Below are positions 56,059 through 64,000 of a DNA stretch of 64,000 nucleotides, in pieces; positions within the stretch are counted from its first letter, which is position 1, and every line of letters starts with the position of its first letter. The notes beneath the pieces are model-generated. The model was not told where the DNA came from and made no database searches. It saw only the letters and a program-made list of their open reading frames with translations. The position numbers were made by a program, and so were the translations under genes. The DNA comes from Vibrio sinaloensis DSM 21326 (lineage in GTDB: Bacteria; Pseudomonadota; Gammaproteobacteria; Enterobacterales; Vibrionaceae), in NCBI RefSeq assembly GCF_000189275.1, contig NZ_AEVT01000008.1, positions 62,001 to 126,000 of the forward strand, read 5' to 3'.

Positions 56059-57780
56059 TCAGCTCTCCTCTCGAGGGTGGAAGTAATTAAATTGGTTAAC
56101 GACCGCAAGCAGGTACCAAGCGCCATGAGGGATCCATTGTTCTCCCCAGCGCCAGTTTTGCAGCATGTCATCTTTTTGTTTGGCTGGGTTAAAGGCGATG
56201 TCTTGTTCGTCTTCAAACCCTGCGGTAATGCCATTACAGACTCCGCCTTTGGCATTGAAAAAACCAAGGTGTGGTAAGTAGTCCGGATTGTTGTGACCAT
56301 GGCCATCGAGCATGCACATATGATATGGATTAAGACCCAATACCCAGTTCAATGCGTTTTGTGCAAGCTGTAACAGTGCGGGTTTGAGCGTGTCATCTTG
56401 GACATGCGCTAAGGCGGTAAATGCCATGGTACTCAATGATCCAAGCCGTGCATTTTCGCCTTGCCACCAGTAGCCCGTTTCATTGTTTTGAGCGACGAAG
56501 AAGGCATCCCGTTTAGGCCCATCAACCGATTTTACATATTGGCGAGGATAGCCAAATGGGTTAGCCACACAGTGGCTAATCTCAAGTTCGAACTGCAGAC
56601 TGTTAATCACGGTTTGATATGCGCTTTCTCGAAGACGAGTGTCTGATTCGATGTCTAGGTAGGTACACAGCGCAATTGTCGGTAAGCCTGCTTCGGCCGC
56701 ATGATAGTAAGGACGAGAGCCATCTTGGTTAGCAGACCAAAAGTGGCTAAATTGCTCGTCGCTTAATTGGCGAGCTTGTAGTCGAGTTGCCCAATCTCGG
56801 CTTTCACTCAAGTACTCTGGCTTTTGAGTTGTTTTGTACAACTCGACGGCAGCGATCAGAGCGCAGTATTCGTCAATGATGTTTTCTTCGCCGTCATTGA
56901 GATATTGAAGGTTGAATTCACGCAGATGCCAATAACCTTTCTCAGCCGCAGCTAAGTATTCTTGGCATGAGAAATCGCCGCTTTCATCGAGGCGAGAGGC
57001 GGCTGCTAATGCTGCCACTGTGATGCCGCCACCTTGTCGATATCCTGCTTGGAAATCGGCTGATTTGTGTCCATCTTGAGTAGCGTAAGCACACACTTCG
57101 CGTTGCTTGATGTCCTTTGACCATTTATCAAATACCGTCATGTAGAAGAAGCCGTCAGGCGATTGCATTCGATACAAGAAATCAGCACCAAATAACGCCT
57201 CTTCACGCATGCGGACTTGAGTAAAGGCAGGAATGTCAGAGTTGTCGCTAAGGAGCTCCAATCCCTTTAGCAGGTTCCAAACCACCATCGGTGTTTGCTG
57301 AGGGTTTAGATAATTGGCATACGAGAGATGGCTGAGGTACTTACTGACGTCACCTGAGGCATCGTACCAACCACCGTGGACATCTACAGTTTGTTCGCGA
57401 CCTAGTAGAGGGATGGCGTGATCTTGTTTATCAAAAGCACCACCACAGCGCTGAGACTTAAAGTAGTGGATAACATCAGACAGAGTGGTGTTCAGTAATA
57501 GGCCTTGGCCAATGGTAAATATTTCAGAACGCAGATTGTCTACGCGTAAGTAGTAACTGCCTTGTTCCAGAAATGCAGAAAAGTCGATGCGAAAAAAATT
57601 CCCTTGGTGCCAGTTTGCAACCTTAGTTCCTTTCTCAATGTCAAAATTTGCCACAGTTTGATGACTGTCAGCGCACACCAATAAAGCAGTGGTAGTTGAA
57701 AGGCGCGGCTTTCTTGTCATCAGAACAGCTTGCTTTGGACCAAGGGCTTCATAACCAATATGGTTAGTAAGTAGCAGCAT
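56059..57780 (-). CDS. GH9 glycoside hydrolase, probable cytoplasmic exo-beta-D-glucosaminidase
   Basis: 573 residues from the ATG at 57780; a TTG one codon upstream is less likely. An N-terminal Ig-like CelD_N domain (about 2-90) precedes the alpha/alpha barrel, with catalytic aspartates in VHGGWYDASGD and the general acid glutamate in GFEDEQDIAFNP. GH9 is mostly cellulases, but a close vibrio-type homologue in Photobacterium profundum is an exo-glucosaminidase acting on chitosan oligomers; older annotation calls it cellobiase. There is no signal peptide. GGAG lies six bases upstream. Confidence 0.85.
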   Translation of the reverse strand: MLLLTNHIGYEALGPKQAVLMTRKPRLSTTTALLVCADSHQTVANFDIEKGTKVANWHQGNFFRIDFSAFLEQGSYYLRVDNLRSEIFTIGQGLLLNTTLSDVIHYFKSQRCGGAFDKQDHAIPLLGREQTVDVHGGWYDASGDVSKYLSHLSYANYLNPQQTPMVVWNLLKGLELLSDNSDIPAFTQVRMREEALFGADFLYRMQSPDGFFYMTVFDKWSKDIKQREVCAYATQDGHKSADFQAGYRQGGGITVAALAAASRLDESGDFSCQEYLAAAEKGYWHLREFNLQYLNDGEENIIDEYCALIAAVELYKTTQKPEYLSESRDWATRLQARQLSDEQFSHFWSANQDGSRPYYHAAEAGLPTIALCTYLDIESDTRLRESAYQTVINSLQFELEISHCVANPFGYPRQYVKSVDGPKRDAFFVAQNNETGYWWQGENARLGSLSTMAFTALAHVQDDTLKPALLQLAQNALNWVLGLNPYHMCMLDGHGHNNPDYLPHLGFFNAKGGVCNGITAGFEDEQDIAFNPAKQKDDMLQNWRWGEQWIPHGAWYLLAVVNQFNYFHPREES

Positions 57781-57820
57781 CAAAATCTCCGAAAATGGGA
57801 TAACTATTATTGGTTTAATC

Positions 57821-57844
57821 AGCCAAGCTCCAAAGAGCTTGGCT
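57821..57844 (-). other. Perfect hairpin between transporter and catabolic genes
   Basis: AGCCAAGCTC pairs with GAGCTTGGCT around a 4-base loop, just 8 bp past the ATPase stop and 40 bp before the GH9 start. There is no T-run. It marks the boundary of the import and breakdown modules. Confidence 0.75.
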
Positions 57845-57852
57845 TGTTAGGG

Positions 57853-58848
57853 TTAGTTTTCGTATAGGTAACAGCGGACAAAGTGGTTGTCAGATAATTG
57901 GGTTACCTGAGGCAACTGCTCGCGACATTTGTCGCTGGCATGCTGACAACGACCTGCAAATGGACAGCCGAAAGATTCAGGAGTCCAAAGTGGGATGTCA
58001 CCTTTGTTGCCTTTGAGTTTTTCATGAATGGATTTGCTTGGATCCGGTACCGCAGACACGAGTAATTGCGTGTAAGGGTGTTGAGGATCGTGAATGATCT
58101 CTTCAGTGTCGCCCCATTCCACCATATGTCCGACGTACATCACGGCAAGATCTTCGGCGATATAACGCGCCGTCGCGATATCGTGCGTGATATAGAGCAG
58201 AGACATTTCCTTCTCAAACTTCATCTCTTCCATCAGGTTAAGAACACCAGCACGAATAGATACGTCCAGCATTGAAGTCGGCTCATCGGCCAGTACGACT
58301 TCTGCTCCTACTGCGATATTACGCGCTAGATTGACGCGTTGACGCTGACCACCGGAAAGTTGGTGAGGGAATTTTTGCGCCGTTTCTTTCGGCGGAATTA
58401 AGCCTACTTGCTCCAAAAGATCGTACACACGTTCTTCTTGCTCTTTCTTGTTACGCGGATCCACTTTTTTGTGGATTAGTAACGGGCGCAGAATATGGTG
58501 GTAGATGTTGTGAGTTGGGTTCAAAGAGCCAAACGGGTCTTGCCACACCATTTGTACGCCTTCGCGGTAAGACATTAAGTCTGAGCGAGAGTCGATAGTT
58601 TGAATGTCACGGCCTTTGTACTCAATGATGCCATCTGTCGGCGGGTACATTTTGGCGATCATTTTTGCTGTGGTCGATTTACCTGAACCTGATTCACCTA
58701 CCACAGACAGGCCACGACTTTTGTACATTTTGAATGACACGTCATTAATGGCGCGCATCATAGGTTGATTTAAGGCGTTGCTATTCAGAGGGAAGTCTTT
58801 CACCAAGTTTTTCCCTTCAACCAGCAATTGGCCAAATTCTTTGCTCAT
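57853..58848 (-). CDS. Chitobiose ABC transporter ATP-binding protein (DppF/OppF type)
   Basis: 331 residues. Walker A GESGSGKST (51-59), signature LSGGQRQR (164-171), Walker B VVLADEP (184-190), then the oligopeptide-type C-terminal extension with four cysteines (GCPFAGRC, KC, RC), which binds an iron-sulfur cluster in related ATPases. It is one of two ATPases in the (GlcNAc)2 importer. GGAG precedes the ATG. It is the last gene of the transport module. Confidence 0.9.
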   Translation of the reverse strand: MSKEFGQLLVEGKNLVKDFPLNSNALNQPMMRAINDVSFKMYKSRGLSVVGESGSGKSTTAKMIAKMYPPTDGIIEYKGRDIQTIDSRSDLMSYREGVQMVWQDPFGSLNPTHNIYHHILRPLLIHKKVDPRNKKEQEERVYDLLEQVGLIPPKETAQKFPHQLSGGQRQRVNLARNIAVGAEVVLADEPTSMLDVSIRAGVLNLMEEMKFEKEMSLLYITHDIATARYIAEDLAVMYVGHMVEWGDTEEIIHDPQHPYTQLLVSAVPDPSKSIHEKLKGNKGDIPLWTPESFGCPFAGRCQHASDKCREQLPQVTQLSDNHFVRCYLYEN

Positions 58849-58889
58849 AATTGTCTCCAGTAATCTTTTTATTATTTCTCAGTGTGTTG

Positions 58890-59873
58890 CTAGAGCTTGG
58901 CTTGCGCTATAGGCTCACCGTAAAGGTGACAGTTTGAGAAACGATTTGGCTCAATTTGTTTTAGTTTGGTCGGTACTCGAGTACAGGCTTCATGAACACG
59001 ATCGCAGCGCGCTTGGAAACGACACCCTTGAGGTATTTCCAATAGGTTCAATGGGTTGCCCGGAATACCGGTTAACTTAGTTTTAGGGCCAGTTAATGGA
59101 GGGAAAGAGCTACCCAAACCTTTGGTGTAAGGGTGGTAAGGACTTTCCAAAATTTCTTTCGATGGGGCGACTTCAATCAGTTCACCTGAATACATGATGC
59201 CGATGCGATCCGAGAACTCGACCATCAAGGATAGATCGTGAGTAATGAACAAGATTGAGAAGCCGAACTCTTCTTTAAGTGCGTAAATCTTTTGCAGGAT
59301 TTCGCGCTGCACAACCACATCCAGTGCGGTTGTTGGCTCATCCATAATGATCATTTTCGGATTCAGAGCCAGAGCAATCGCAATAACAAGGCGTTGACGC
59401 ATCCCACCTGAAAATTGGTGAGGGTAGTCATTGAGACGGCTTGGGTGAATGTCGACGATTTCCAACAGACCTTCAGCGCGTTTACGAGCCTGCTCACGAG
59501 TCATGTTGGTGTGACGCATGATTACGTCACAGAACTGGTCTTCCATTGTCAGTACAGGGTTGAGCGCGTTCATCGCGCTCTGGAATACCATTGACATCTC
59601 ACTCCAGCGGAACGCTTGCATGCGCTCATCGCTGTACTTAAGGATATCTTCACCATTGAAGATAACCTCACCACCTGTGATAAACGCAGGCGGCTTATGC
59701 AAGCGCATTAGTGAGAAGGCGACGGTGGATTTACCACACCCAGACTCGCCGGCAAGGCCGAAAACTTCTCCAGGAGCGATGTCAAAGCTGACATTGTTAC
59801 AAGCACGAACATCGCCGGCATCAGTAATGTAATCAACGCAAAGGTTGCGGATAGAAATAAGTGGTGCAGTCAT
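58890..59873 (-). CDS. Chitobiose ABC transporter ATP-binding protein (DppD/OppD type)
   Basis: 327 residues. Walker A GESGCGKST (42-50), signature FSGGMRQR, Walker B MIIMDEPTTALD and the C-terminal oligo_HPY extension with cysteines (GCRFQARC, AC, NC). It pairs with the other ATPase as a heterodimer under the two permeases. It is two bases from the permease stop upstream and 41 bp from the next ATPase. Specificity for (GlcNAc)2 is inferred from the cluster. Confidence 0.9.
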   Translation of the reverse strand: MTAPLISIRNLCVDYITDAGDVRACNNVSFDIAPGEVFGLAGESGCGKSTVAFSLMRLHKPPAFITGGEVIFNGEDILKYSDERMQAFRWSEMSMVFQSAMNALNPVLTMEDQFCDVIMRHTNMTREQARKRAEGLLEIVDIHPSRLNDYPHQFSGGMRQRLVIAIALALNPKMIIMDEPTTALDVVVQREILQKIYALKEEFGFSILFITHDLSLMVEFSDRIGIMYSGELIEVAPSKEILESPYHPYTKGLGSSFPPLTGPKTKLTGIPGNPLNLLEIPQGCRFQARCDRVHEACTRVPTKLKQIEPNRFSNCHLYGEPIAQAKL

Positions 59874-59875
59874 AA

Positions 59876-60901
59876 TTATTTATCTCCGCTCCATAATGCA
59901 TTTTGAGGGGGTAGGTCCGGGGTACGCTCTTTTTTGTCTTGTGCAGCAAGTTTCTTCCAGCGTTTCATGCCTTTGTGAGAACGAAGCTGCGGGTTAGCAA
60001 TTTCATCAACTGCGAAGTTAAGTAGCGCAAGACCCGTTACAAGAATGGTTAGGGCTAAACATGGTGCAAGTACTTCCCACCACGCGCCGATCAGCATTGC
60101 TGACGAAGTTTGTACGTTGTACAACATGATGCCCCAACTGATGGTGCTTGGGTCGCCAAGACCTAGGAAGGAGATGATTGACTCCATACCGATGGCGTAC
60201 ATCACTGAACCAATAAAGCTCGCACCGACGATTGGGATAAGGTTCGGTAGAATCTCAACAAAGATGATGCGGAAGGAAGACTCACCCAGGACTTCTGCGG
60301 CTTTAACAAATTCTTTCTCACGGAGAGCCAGAGTTTGCGAACGTATTACCCTTGCACCCCATGCCCAAGAGGTACAGCCGATAATGATGGCAATGGTTAA
60401 TGGGCCTGCTTCACCGATAAAGGCGGCAAGCACAAACAGCAGCGGATACTGAGGAATAACCAGCATGATGTTCATTGCGGCAGTCAGCGTGTCGTCTACG
60501 CGGCCACCAAAGTAACCTGCAGAGATACCGATAACTGTGGCTAGGAAACACACTGTGATACCAGCACCGAAACCGACACCCAGGGAGATACGAGCCCCGT
60601 GAACCAGTTGCGACCAGATATCACGACCCATACGGCTGGTGCCTAGTACGTGGTCGGCTTTTTTCGACATGATCATCGTACGGCGATCAGTTGCTAGGTT
60701 TTGCGCAACCCAACCATCTGGGTTCGCTTTTGCTGACTTAACAACAAAGCCAGGGTATTCATGCGGGTTACCAGTGCGTTTATCCGGTGCGTGTTTTGCA
60801 ATCAATGGTGCAGCGATTGCCATAAACAGGAACACAGAGACAATAGCGAGACCAACACGAGCGTAAGCATTGCCAAGAATTAGCGTAAATAGTTGTTTCA
60901 T
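59876..60901 (-). CDS. Chitobiose ABC transporter permease (DppC type)
   Basis: 341 residues. One N-terminal membrane segment, a periplasmic loop of about 75 residues (HAPDKRTGNPHEYPG onward), then the five-helix permease core with the EAA loop (KAAEVLGESSFRIIFVEILPN). The last 40 residues are basic and cytoplasmic. It begins two bases after the partner permease. It belongs to the peptide/nickel permease family; in vibrios this locus imports chitobiose. Confidence 0.9.
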   Translation of the reverse strand: MKQLFTLILGNAYARVGLAIVSVFLFMAIAAPLIAKHAPDKRTGNPHEYPGFVVKSAKANPDGWVAQNLATDRRTMIMSKKADHVLGTSRMGRDIWSQLVHGARISLGVGFGAGITVCFLATVIGISAGYFGGRVDDTLTAAMNIMLVIPQYPLLFVLAAFIGEAGPLTIAIIIGCTSWAWGARVIRSQTLALREKEFVKAAEVLGESSFRIIFVEILPNLIPIVGASFIGSVMYAIGMESIISFLGLGDPSTISWGIMLYNVQTSSAMLIGAWWEVLAPCLALTILVTGLALLNFAVDEIANPQLRSHKGMKRWKKLAAQDKKERTPDLPPQNALWSGDK

Positions 60902-60903
60902 GA

Positions 60904-61890
60904 TTATTTACCTCCCTTGCGCAGGCGAGGGTCTAGAACGACATATAACATGTCGGCAATTAAGTTAAATGACAGCATGAATAGCGTCATAATGATTAAT
61001 TGACCTTGAAGCACTTGATAGTCACGTGCGTGAATTGCATTTAGAAGTACGGTACCTAAACCTGGGTAGTTGAAGATGATTTCAACGATCAACTGACCAC
61101 CAATTGCCATACCTAGCGACATTGATAATGCAGTAACACTTGGTAGAAGTGCGTTACGTGCAGCGTAGTTGAATACTACTCGGTTCTCACTCAGACCCTT
61201 ACCTTTGGCCATGGTGATGTAGTCTTCAGCGAGCAAGTTGATCATGTTGTTACGCATGTTGACTAGGAAGCCACCGATCTGCACAACCGAGGCACAGAAT
61301 AGAGGTAATACGGCGTGGTACGCGACGTCTTTAATGAAGGCCCAACTTGTCCAATCAGGAATGGTGCCAGCCTCATAGGCATAACCTGTAGGGAACCATT
61401 TCAAGCCGATTGCAAAAATGAAAAGCGCTAGCATAGCAATTACAACTTGAGGAACCGCTTGAATGATAAGCATGCCAGGAGTGACAAAGGCATCGTATTT
61501 ACTGCCTCGTTTCCAAGCTGCGAAAATACCGAGAATTGAACCTAAAGAGAACGACAGAATTACCGCAGTACCGGCTAAGAATAGTGACCAGCCAAATGCC
61601 CCACCCAGTAATTTGTTTACTGATAGAGGGTAAAACTGAATGGAAGTACCCAGTTCCCAGCTAAGCACATTCTTCATGTAGGCTATGTACTGAACAAAAA
61701 GACCGCCATCGACAAAGCCTAGAAGCTCTTTCATGGCTGCAATACGTTCAGGGGTCACCTGAACTGAAGCGTTAGCAAACATCATGGTGACTGGATCACC
61801 AGGCATTGCTCGAGGAATAATAAAGTTTAATGTCGCCGCCACTAATAACGCGACCAAATAGAACGACAAACGTCTTAAAAAATAACCCAT
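60904..61890 (-). CDS. Chitobiose ABC transporter permease (DppB type)
   Basis: 328 residues, six membrane helices. FFLRRLSFYLV near the N-terminus and the C-terminal part with FNYPGLGTVLLNAIHARDYQVLQG are typical of DppB. The EAA region includes MAKGKGLSENRVVFNYAARN. It forms the pore with the DppC-type partner. It is separated from the binding-protein gene by 174 bp containing a strong hairpin, so it is probably expressed at a lower level than the binding protein. Confidence 0.9.
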   Translation of the reverse strand: MGYFLRRLSFYLVALLVAATLNFIIPRAMPGDPVTMMFANASVQVTPERIAAMKELLGFVDGGLFVQYIAYMKNVLSWELGTSIQFYPLSVNKLLGGAFGWSLFLAGTAVILSFSLGSILGIFAAWKRGSKYDAFVTPGMLIIQAVPQVVIAMLALFIFAIGLKWFPTGYAYEAGTIPDWTSWAFIKDVAYHAVLPLFCASVVQIGGFLVNMRNNMINLLAEDYITMAKGKGLSENRVVFNYAARNALLPSVTALSMSLGMAIGGQLIVEIIFNYPGLGTVLLNAIHARDYQVLQGQLIIMTLFMLSFNLIADMLYVVLDPRLRKGGK

Positions 61891-62024
61891 AACTCACACC
61901 TTACTCACCCAGATTTTCCCTGTTTCTGGTTTCAGGTCGCTCCTAGCGAAAACGAAATTTAGAGCGAACAATCCCCTGACGACTGGCGCCATGACACAAA
62001 CTAATCAGAGAGTGGGGGGATTTA

Positions 62025-62047
62025 GCGGCATACTGACTGTATGCCGC
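62025..62047 (-). other. Strong hairpin between the binding-protein gene and the permeases
   Basis: GCGGCATAC pairs with GTATGCCGC around five bases, 18 bp after the binding-protein stop. The following minus-strand sequence lacks a T-run, so it may act by stabilising the upstream mRNA as well as by attenuation. AATCCCC (61970-61976) and GGGGATT (62016-62022) form a second possible stem beside it. Confidence 0.75.
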
Positions 62048-62064
62048 ATACTTAGAACAACTAC

Positions 62065-63747
62065 TTACTTAACTGGTTTTAGGTCCAGTACGTGTAGTAG
62101 ACGCTCTGGGATACCAGCCCAAATGTTTGGACGGCCTTTTGGATTTTCTTCGTTCCACCAACCAGTGAATCGAGTTGTATTGTATTGGTACATGTAAGCA
62201 CCAGACATTACAGGGATTGTCACTTGGTCTGCGGCGATGATTTGCTGGATGCCGTGAGCAATTTCTAGCTGCTCATTCTTATCAGCCGTTTTGTAGAAGC
62301 TGTTAAGTAGGCCATCTAGCTTGTCATTCTTGTAGAAGTGCATCGCGAAACGAGGCATACCTTCGCCAGCTTGTAGTGCAGAGTTGTATGCACTGTTCCA
62401 GTAGGTGTGTGGATCCGCACCGTGGAAGTAGTTGGTGTAAGCTACGTCGTACGTTGCTTCAAGCATTGCTTGGTTGTAAACCGAGAAGTCTGGTGTACGA
62501 GCTTTCGCTTTAATACCTACTTCTGCAAGTTGCTCAACCGCAAGTTGTACTGTGTTGTTGAAGTCAGTCCAACCGTTTGGCGATTGAATGAGAAGCTCGA
62601 AAGACTTGCCTGACGGAGTATCAACAAAGCCATCTTTGTTTACGTCTTTAAAGCCCGCTTTCTTCAATAGCTCTTTTGCACCTTCAACGTTGTACGTGTT
62701 GAAGCCTTTGTATTTGTCGTGAGTCTTCTCATCAGACCAAGTTTCAAATGCGTAACCTAGACCTGATGCGAAATCGTTCACTGTACCGCCACCGTAGAAT
62801 GCGATGTCGATGATAGTTTGGCGATCAAGAGCCATAGAGAACGCACGACGGAAATCAACGTTAGTCAGCGCTTCGTTCTTCACAGCATCTGGGTGCTTGA
62901 AGTTAACCACAAATGCTTGTGTACCTGCTGGCGGGTACCAGTACTGGTGGTTAGGACTTGCCGCTGCGTATGTACGGTCGATGTCTGGAATGAATGATGA
63001 AGTCCAGTCCATTTCACCGTTGACAACTTTACCTAGGAACTGATCGTTGTTTGCGATTTGTGGTACACGTAGACAGTCGATGTCTAGATTATCGGCATCC
63101 CAGTAGTTAGGGTTCGCACACTGAACGTATAGTTGAGGAGTGAAAGTGTCGATTTCTGTGAACGGGCCAGAACCTACAGGGTTTTCGTTAGTAAACGTAG
63201 ACGGATCTTTAACGTCTTTCCAAATGTGCTCAGGTACGACAGGTACTTTTGCAATTTCGTAAGGAACGTTTGAGTTCGCTTCTGTTAGGCGGAATTTAAC
63301 TTGGTAGTCGTTGACTTTTTCTACACCAGTTACCCAAGAGTTGATACCACTCTGGTCTAGTTCTGGCTTCTCTTTAACAAGGTTGAAAGAGTAAACAACG
63401 TCGTTTGCATCAAACGTTTCACCATCTGACCATTTCACGCCCTTACGAATATCGAAAGTTACGCTCATTAGGTCGTCAGACATTTTGAAGTTTTCAGCCA
63501 AACGGAATACTGGCGTATTGCCGTGCATCTCGTTAAATACAACTAATGGCTCGTATAGGAAATCCCAAGTCGTGTGCAAGTGAGTTGCACCTAGGAATGG
63601 GTTAAAGTTACGAACGAAAGTTGTAAATTCTTTAGGGTGGATAGTTAGTTCACTGCGCTCAGCGGCTGTCGCTACAGAAGCGAATCCAGTGGTTGCTGTA
63701 GCAATAATTGCTGTTGCTAGTGCTGTTTTTTTAATGTTGGCAAGCAT
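62065..63747 (-). CDS. cbp: Periplasmic chitin-oligosaccharide binding protein CBP (peptide-binding family 5)
   Basis: 560 residues. A signal peptide (about 1-28, cleavage near ATA-AER, no lipobox cysteine) precedes an SBP_bac_5 domain with FDIRKGVKWSDGETFDANDVVYSF and GSGPFTEI. In V. furnissii and V. cholerae this protein binds (GlcNAc)2-type sugars and also holds the sensor kinase ChiS inactive until sugar binds. AAGGAAC lies six bases before the ATG. It is the first gene of the cluster in this window; codons are well optimised, fitting an abundant protein. Confidence 0.92.
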   Translation of the reverse strand: MLANIKKTALATAIIATATTGFASVATAAERSELTIHPKEFTTFVRNFNPFLGATHLHTTWDFLYEPLVVFNEMHGNTPVFRLAENFKMSDDLMSVTFDIRKGVKWSDGETFDANDVVYSFNLVKEKPELDQSGINSWVTGVEKVNDYQVKFRLTEANSNVPYEIAKVPVVPEHIWKDVKDPSTFTNENPVGSGPFTEIDTFTPQLYVQCANPNYWDADNLDIDCLRVPQIANNDQFLGKVVNGEMDWTSSFIPDIDRTYAAASPNHQYWYPPAGTQAFVVNFKHPDAVKNEALTNVDFRRAFSMALDRQTIIDIAFYGGGTVNDFASGLGYAFETWSDEKTHDKYKGFNTYNVEGAKELLKKAGFKDVNKDGFVDTPSGKSFELLIQSPNGWTDFNNTVQLAVEQLAEVGIKAKARTPDFSVYNQAMLEATYDVAYTNYFHGADPHTYWNSAYNSALQAGEGMPRFAMHFYKNDKLDGLLNSFYKTADKNEQLEIAHGIQQIIAADQVTIPVMSGAYMYQYNTTRFTGWWNEENPKGRPNIWAGIPERLLHVLDLKPVK

Positions 63748-64000
63748 AGCTGTTCCTTACTATTTGCTTTCATTTCACTTATGGAATGGAATGTCATCAA
63801 TTGATAAACACTCTCTAAGGCCTACCTCTCAATGTTTGTCTTCATCCGGAGGAGATAAGGACTTTGAAGAGTGGCCTGTAGGCCTTAGGCACAGTAAGAA
63901 AACACCGGAACGTCAATTTGCGCAATCGGAATTCTCGTTAAAAACGTAAAAAACACCCAATCCCTCGTCAATAACGTTAATAAATCAAACTGACAGGCGA
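63748..64000 (-). promoter_or_regulatory. cbp upstream region with a structured leader
   Basis: 253 bp to the window edge. TAAGGCCTAC (63816-63825) and GTAGGCCTTA (63878-63887) form a perfect 10-bp stem enclosing 52 bases, which contain a second stem TCTTCA (63839-63844)/TGAAGA (63865-63870). On the minus strand the inner loop exposes TCTCCTCC. The structure ends about 70 bases before the ATG. I see no convincing -10/-35 pair or CRP site; chiS or further regulators would lie beyond the edge. Confidence 0.5.

Noticed and set aside
56058..56306. N-terminal extension of the glucosamine kinase frame
   Set aside because: The extra 83 residues lie inside the GH9 gene in another frame; the conserved kinase sequence begins at 56057.

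Overview
This is chromosomal DNA of a Vibrio-type gammaproteobacterium. The evidence is gene content and order: a competence-pilus operon pilABCD-coaE-zapD-yacG, a LuxR/HapR/SmcR-family quorum-sensing master regulator beside lpdA and hpt, and the marine-vibrio chitobiose cluster (GH94 phosphorylase, GH20 and GH9 glycosidases, a BadF-type kinase and a Dpp-like ABC transporter). I cannot name the species. I see no rRNA or tRNA gene, prophage, insertion sequence or CRISPR array. Nearly all the DNA is core or lineage-core genome with dense coding and clear intrinsic terminators.

Layout. 1-1231: the 3' end of trmD and rplS, convergent with yacG. 1037-8066 (minus): pilA-pilB-pilC-pilD-coaE-zapD-yacG, with nadC upstream. 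8198-13109: ampD, fldB (minus), then xerD, dsbC and recJ, followed by a small palindromic repeat. 13343-20629: the pyruvate dehydrogenase locus pdhR-aceE-aceF-lpdA, with two perfect PdhR boxes. 20713-22924: the LuxR-family regulator (minus, with a Qrr sRNA pairing site over its ribosome binding site), hpt (plus) and can (minus). 23278-26795: a SulP anion transporter and the yadGH exporter. 26869-32776 (minus): panB-panC, pcnB-folK, dksA-gluQ and sfsA. 32831-40004: hrpB, mrcB and a patatin-POTRA-barrel protein. 40304-45216: acnB, yacL and glnK-amtB. 45377-49225: the Fur-box-controlled iron(III) transporter fbpABC. 49298-63747 (minus): the chitobiose uptake and catabolism cluster, read from the binding protein at the right end to a phosphosugar mutase at the left.

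How the genes work together. The chitobiose cluster is a complete cytoplasmic route. A periplasmic binding protein and a four-subunit ABC transporter bring in (GlcNAc)2. GH94 phosphorolysis yields GlcNAc-1-phosphate plus GlcNAc, and a phosphosugar mutase carries the 1-phosphate into central amino-sugar metabolism. GH20 and GH9 hydrolases with a glucosamine kinase deal with the remaining GlcNAc and deacetylated GlcN oligomers. In vibrios chitin also induces competence, so having the DNA-uptake pilus operon and the quorum-sensing regulator in the same window is functionally coherent, though they are not physically linked.

The strongest non-coding signals are the Qrr pairing site in the luxR leader, the PdhR boxes, the Fur box, hairpins at four boundaries inside the chitobiose cluster, a structured leader upstream of its binding-protein gene, a 7-codon leader ORF overlapping the acnB start, and the MITE-like element after recJ. 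I found no wholly unknown multigene system; the novelty candidates are these regulatory and repeat elements and the patatin-barrel protein.
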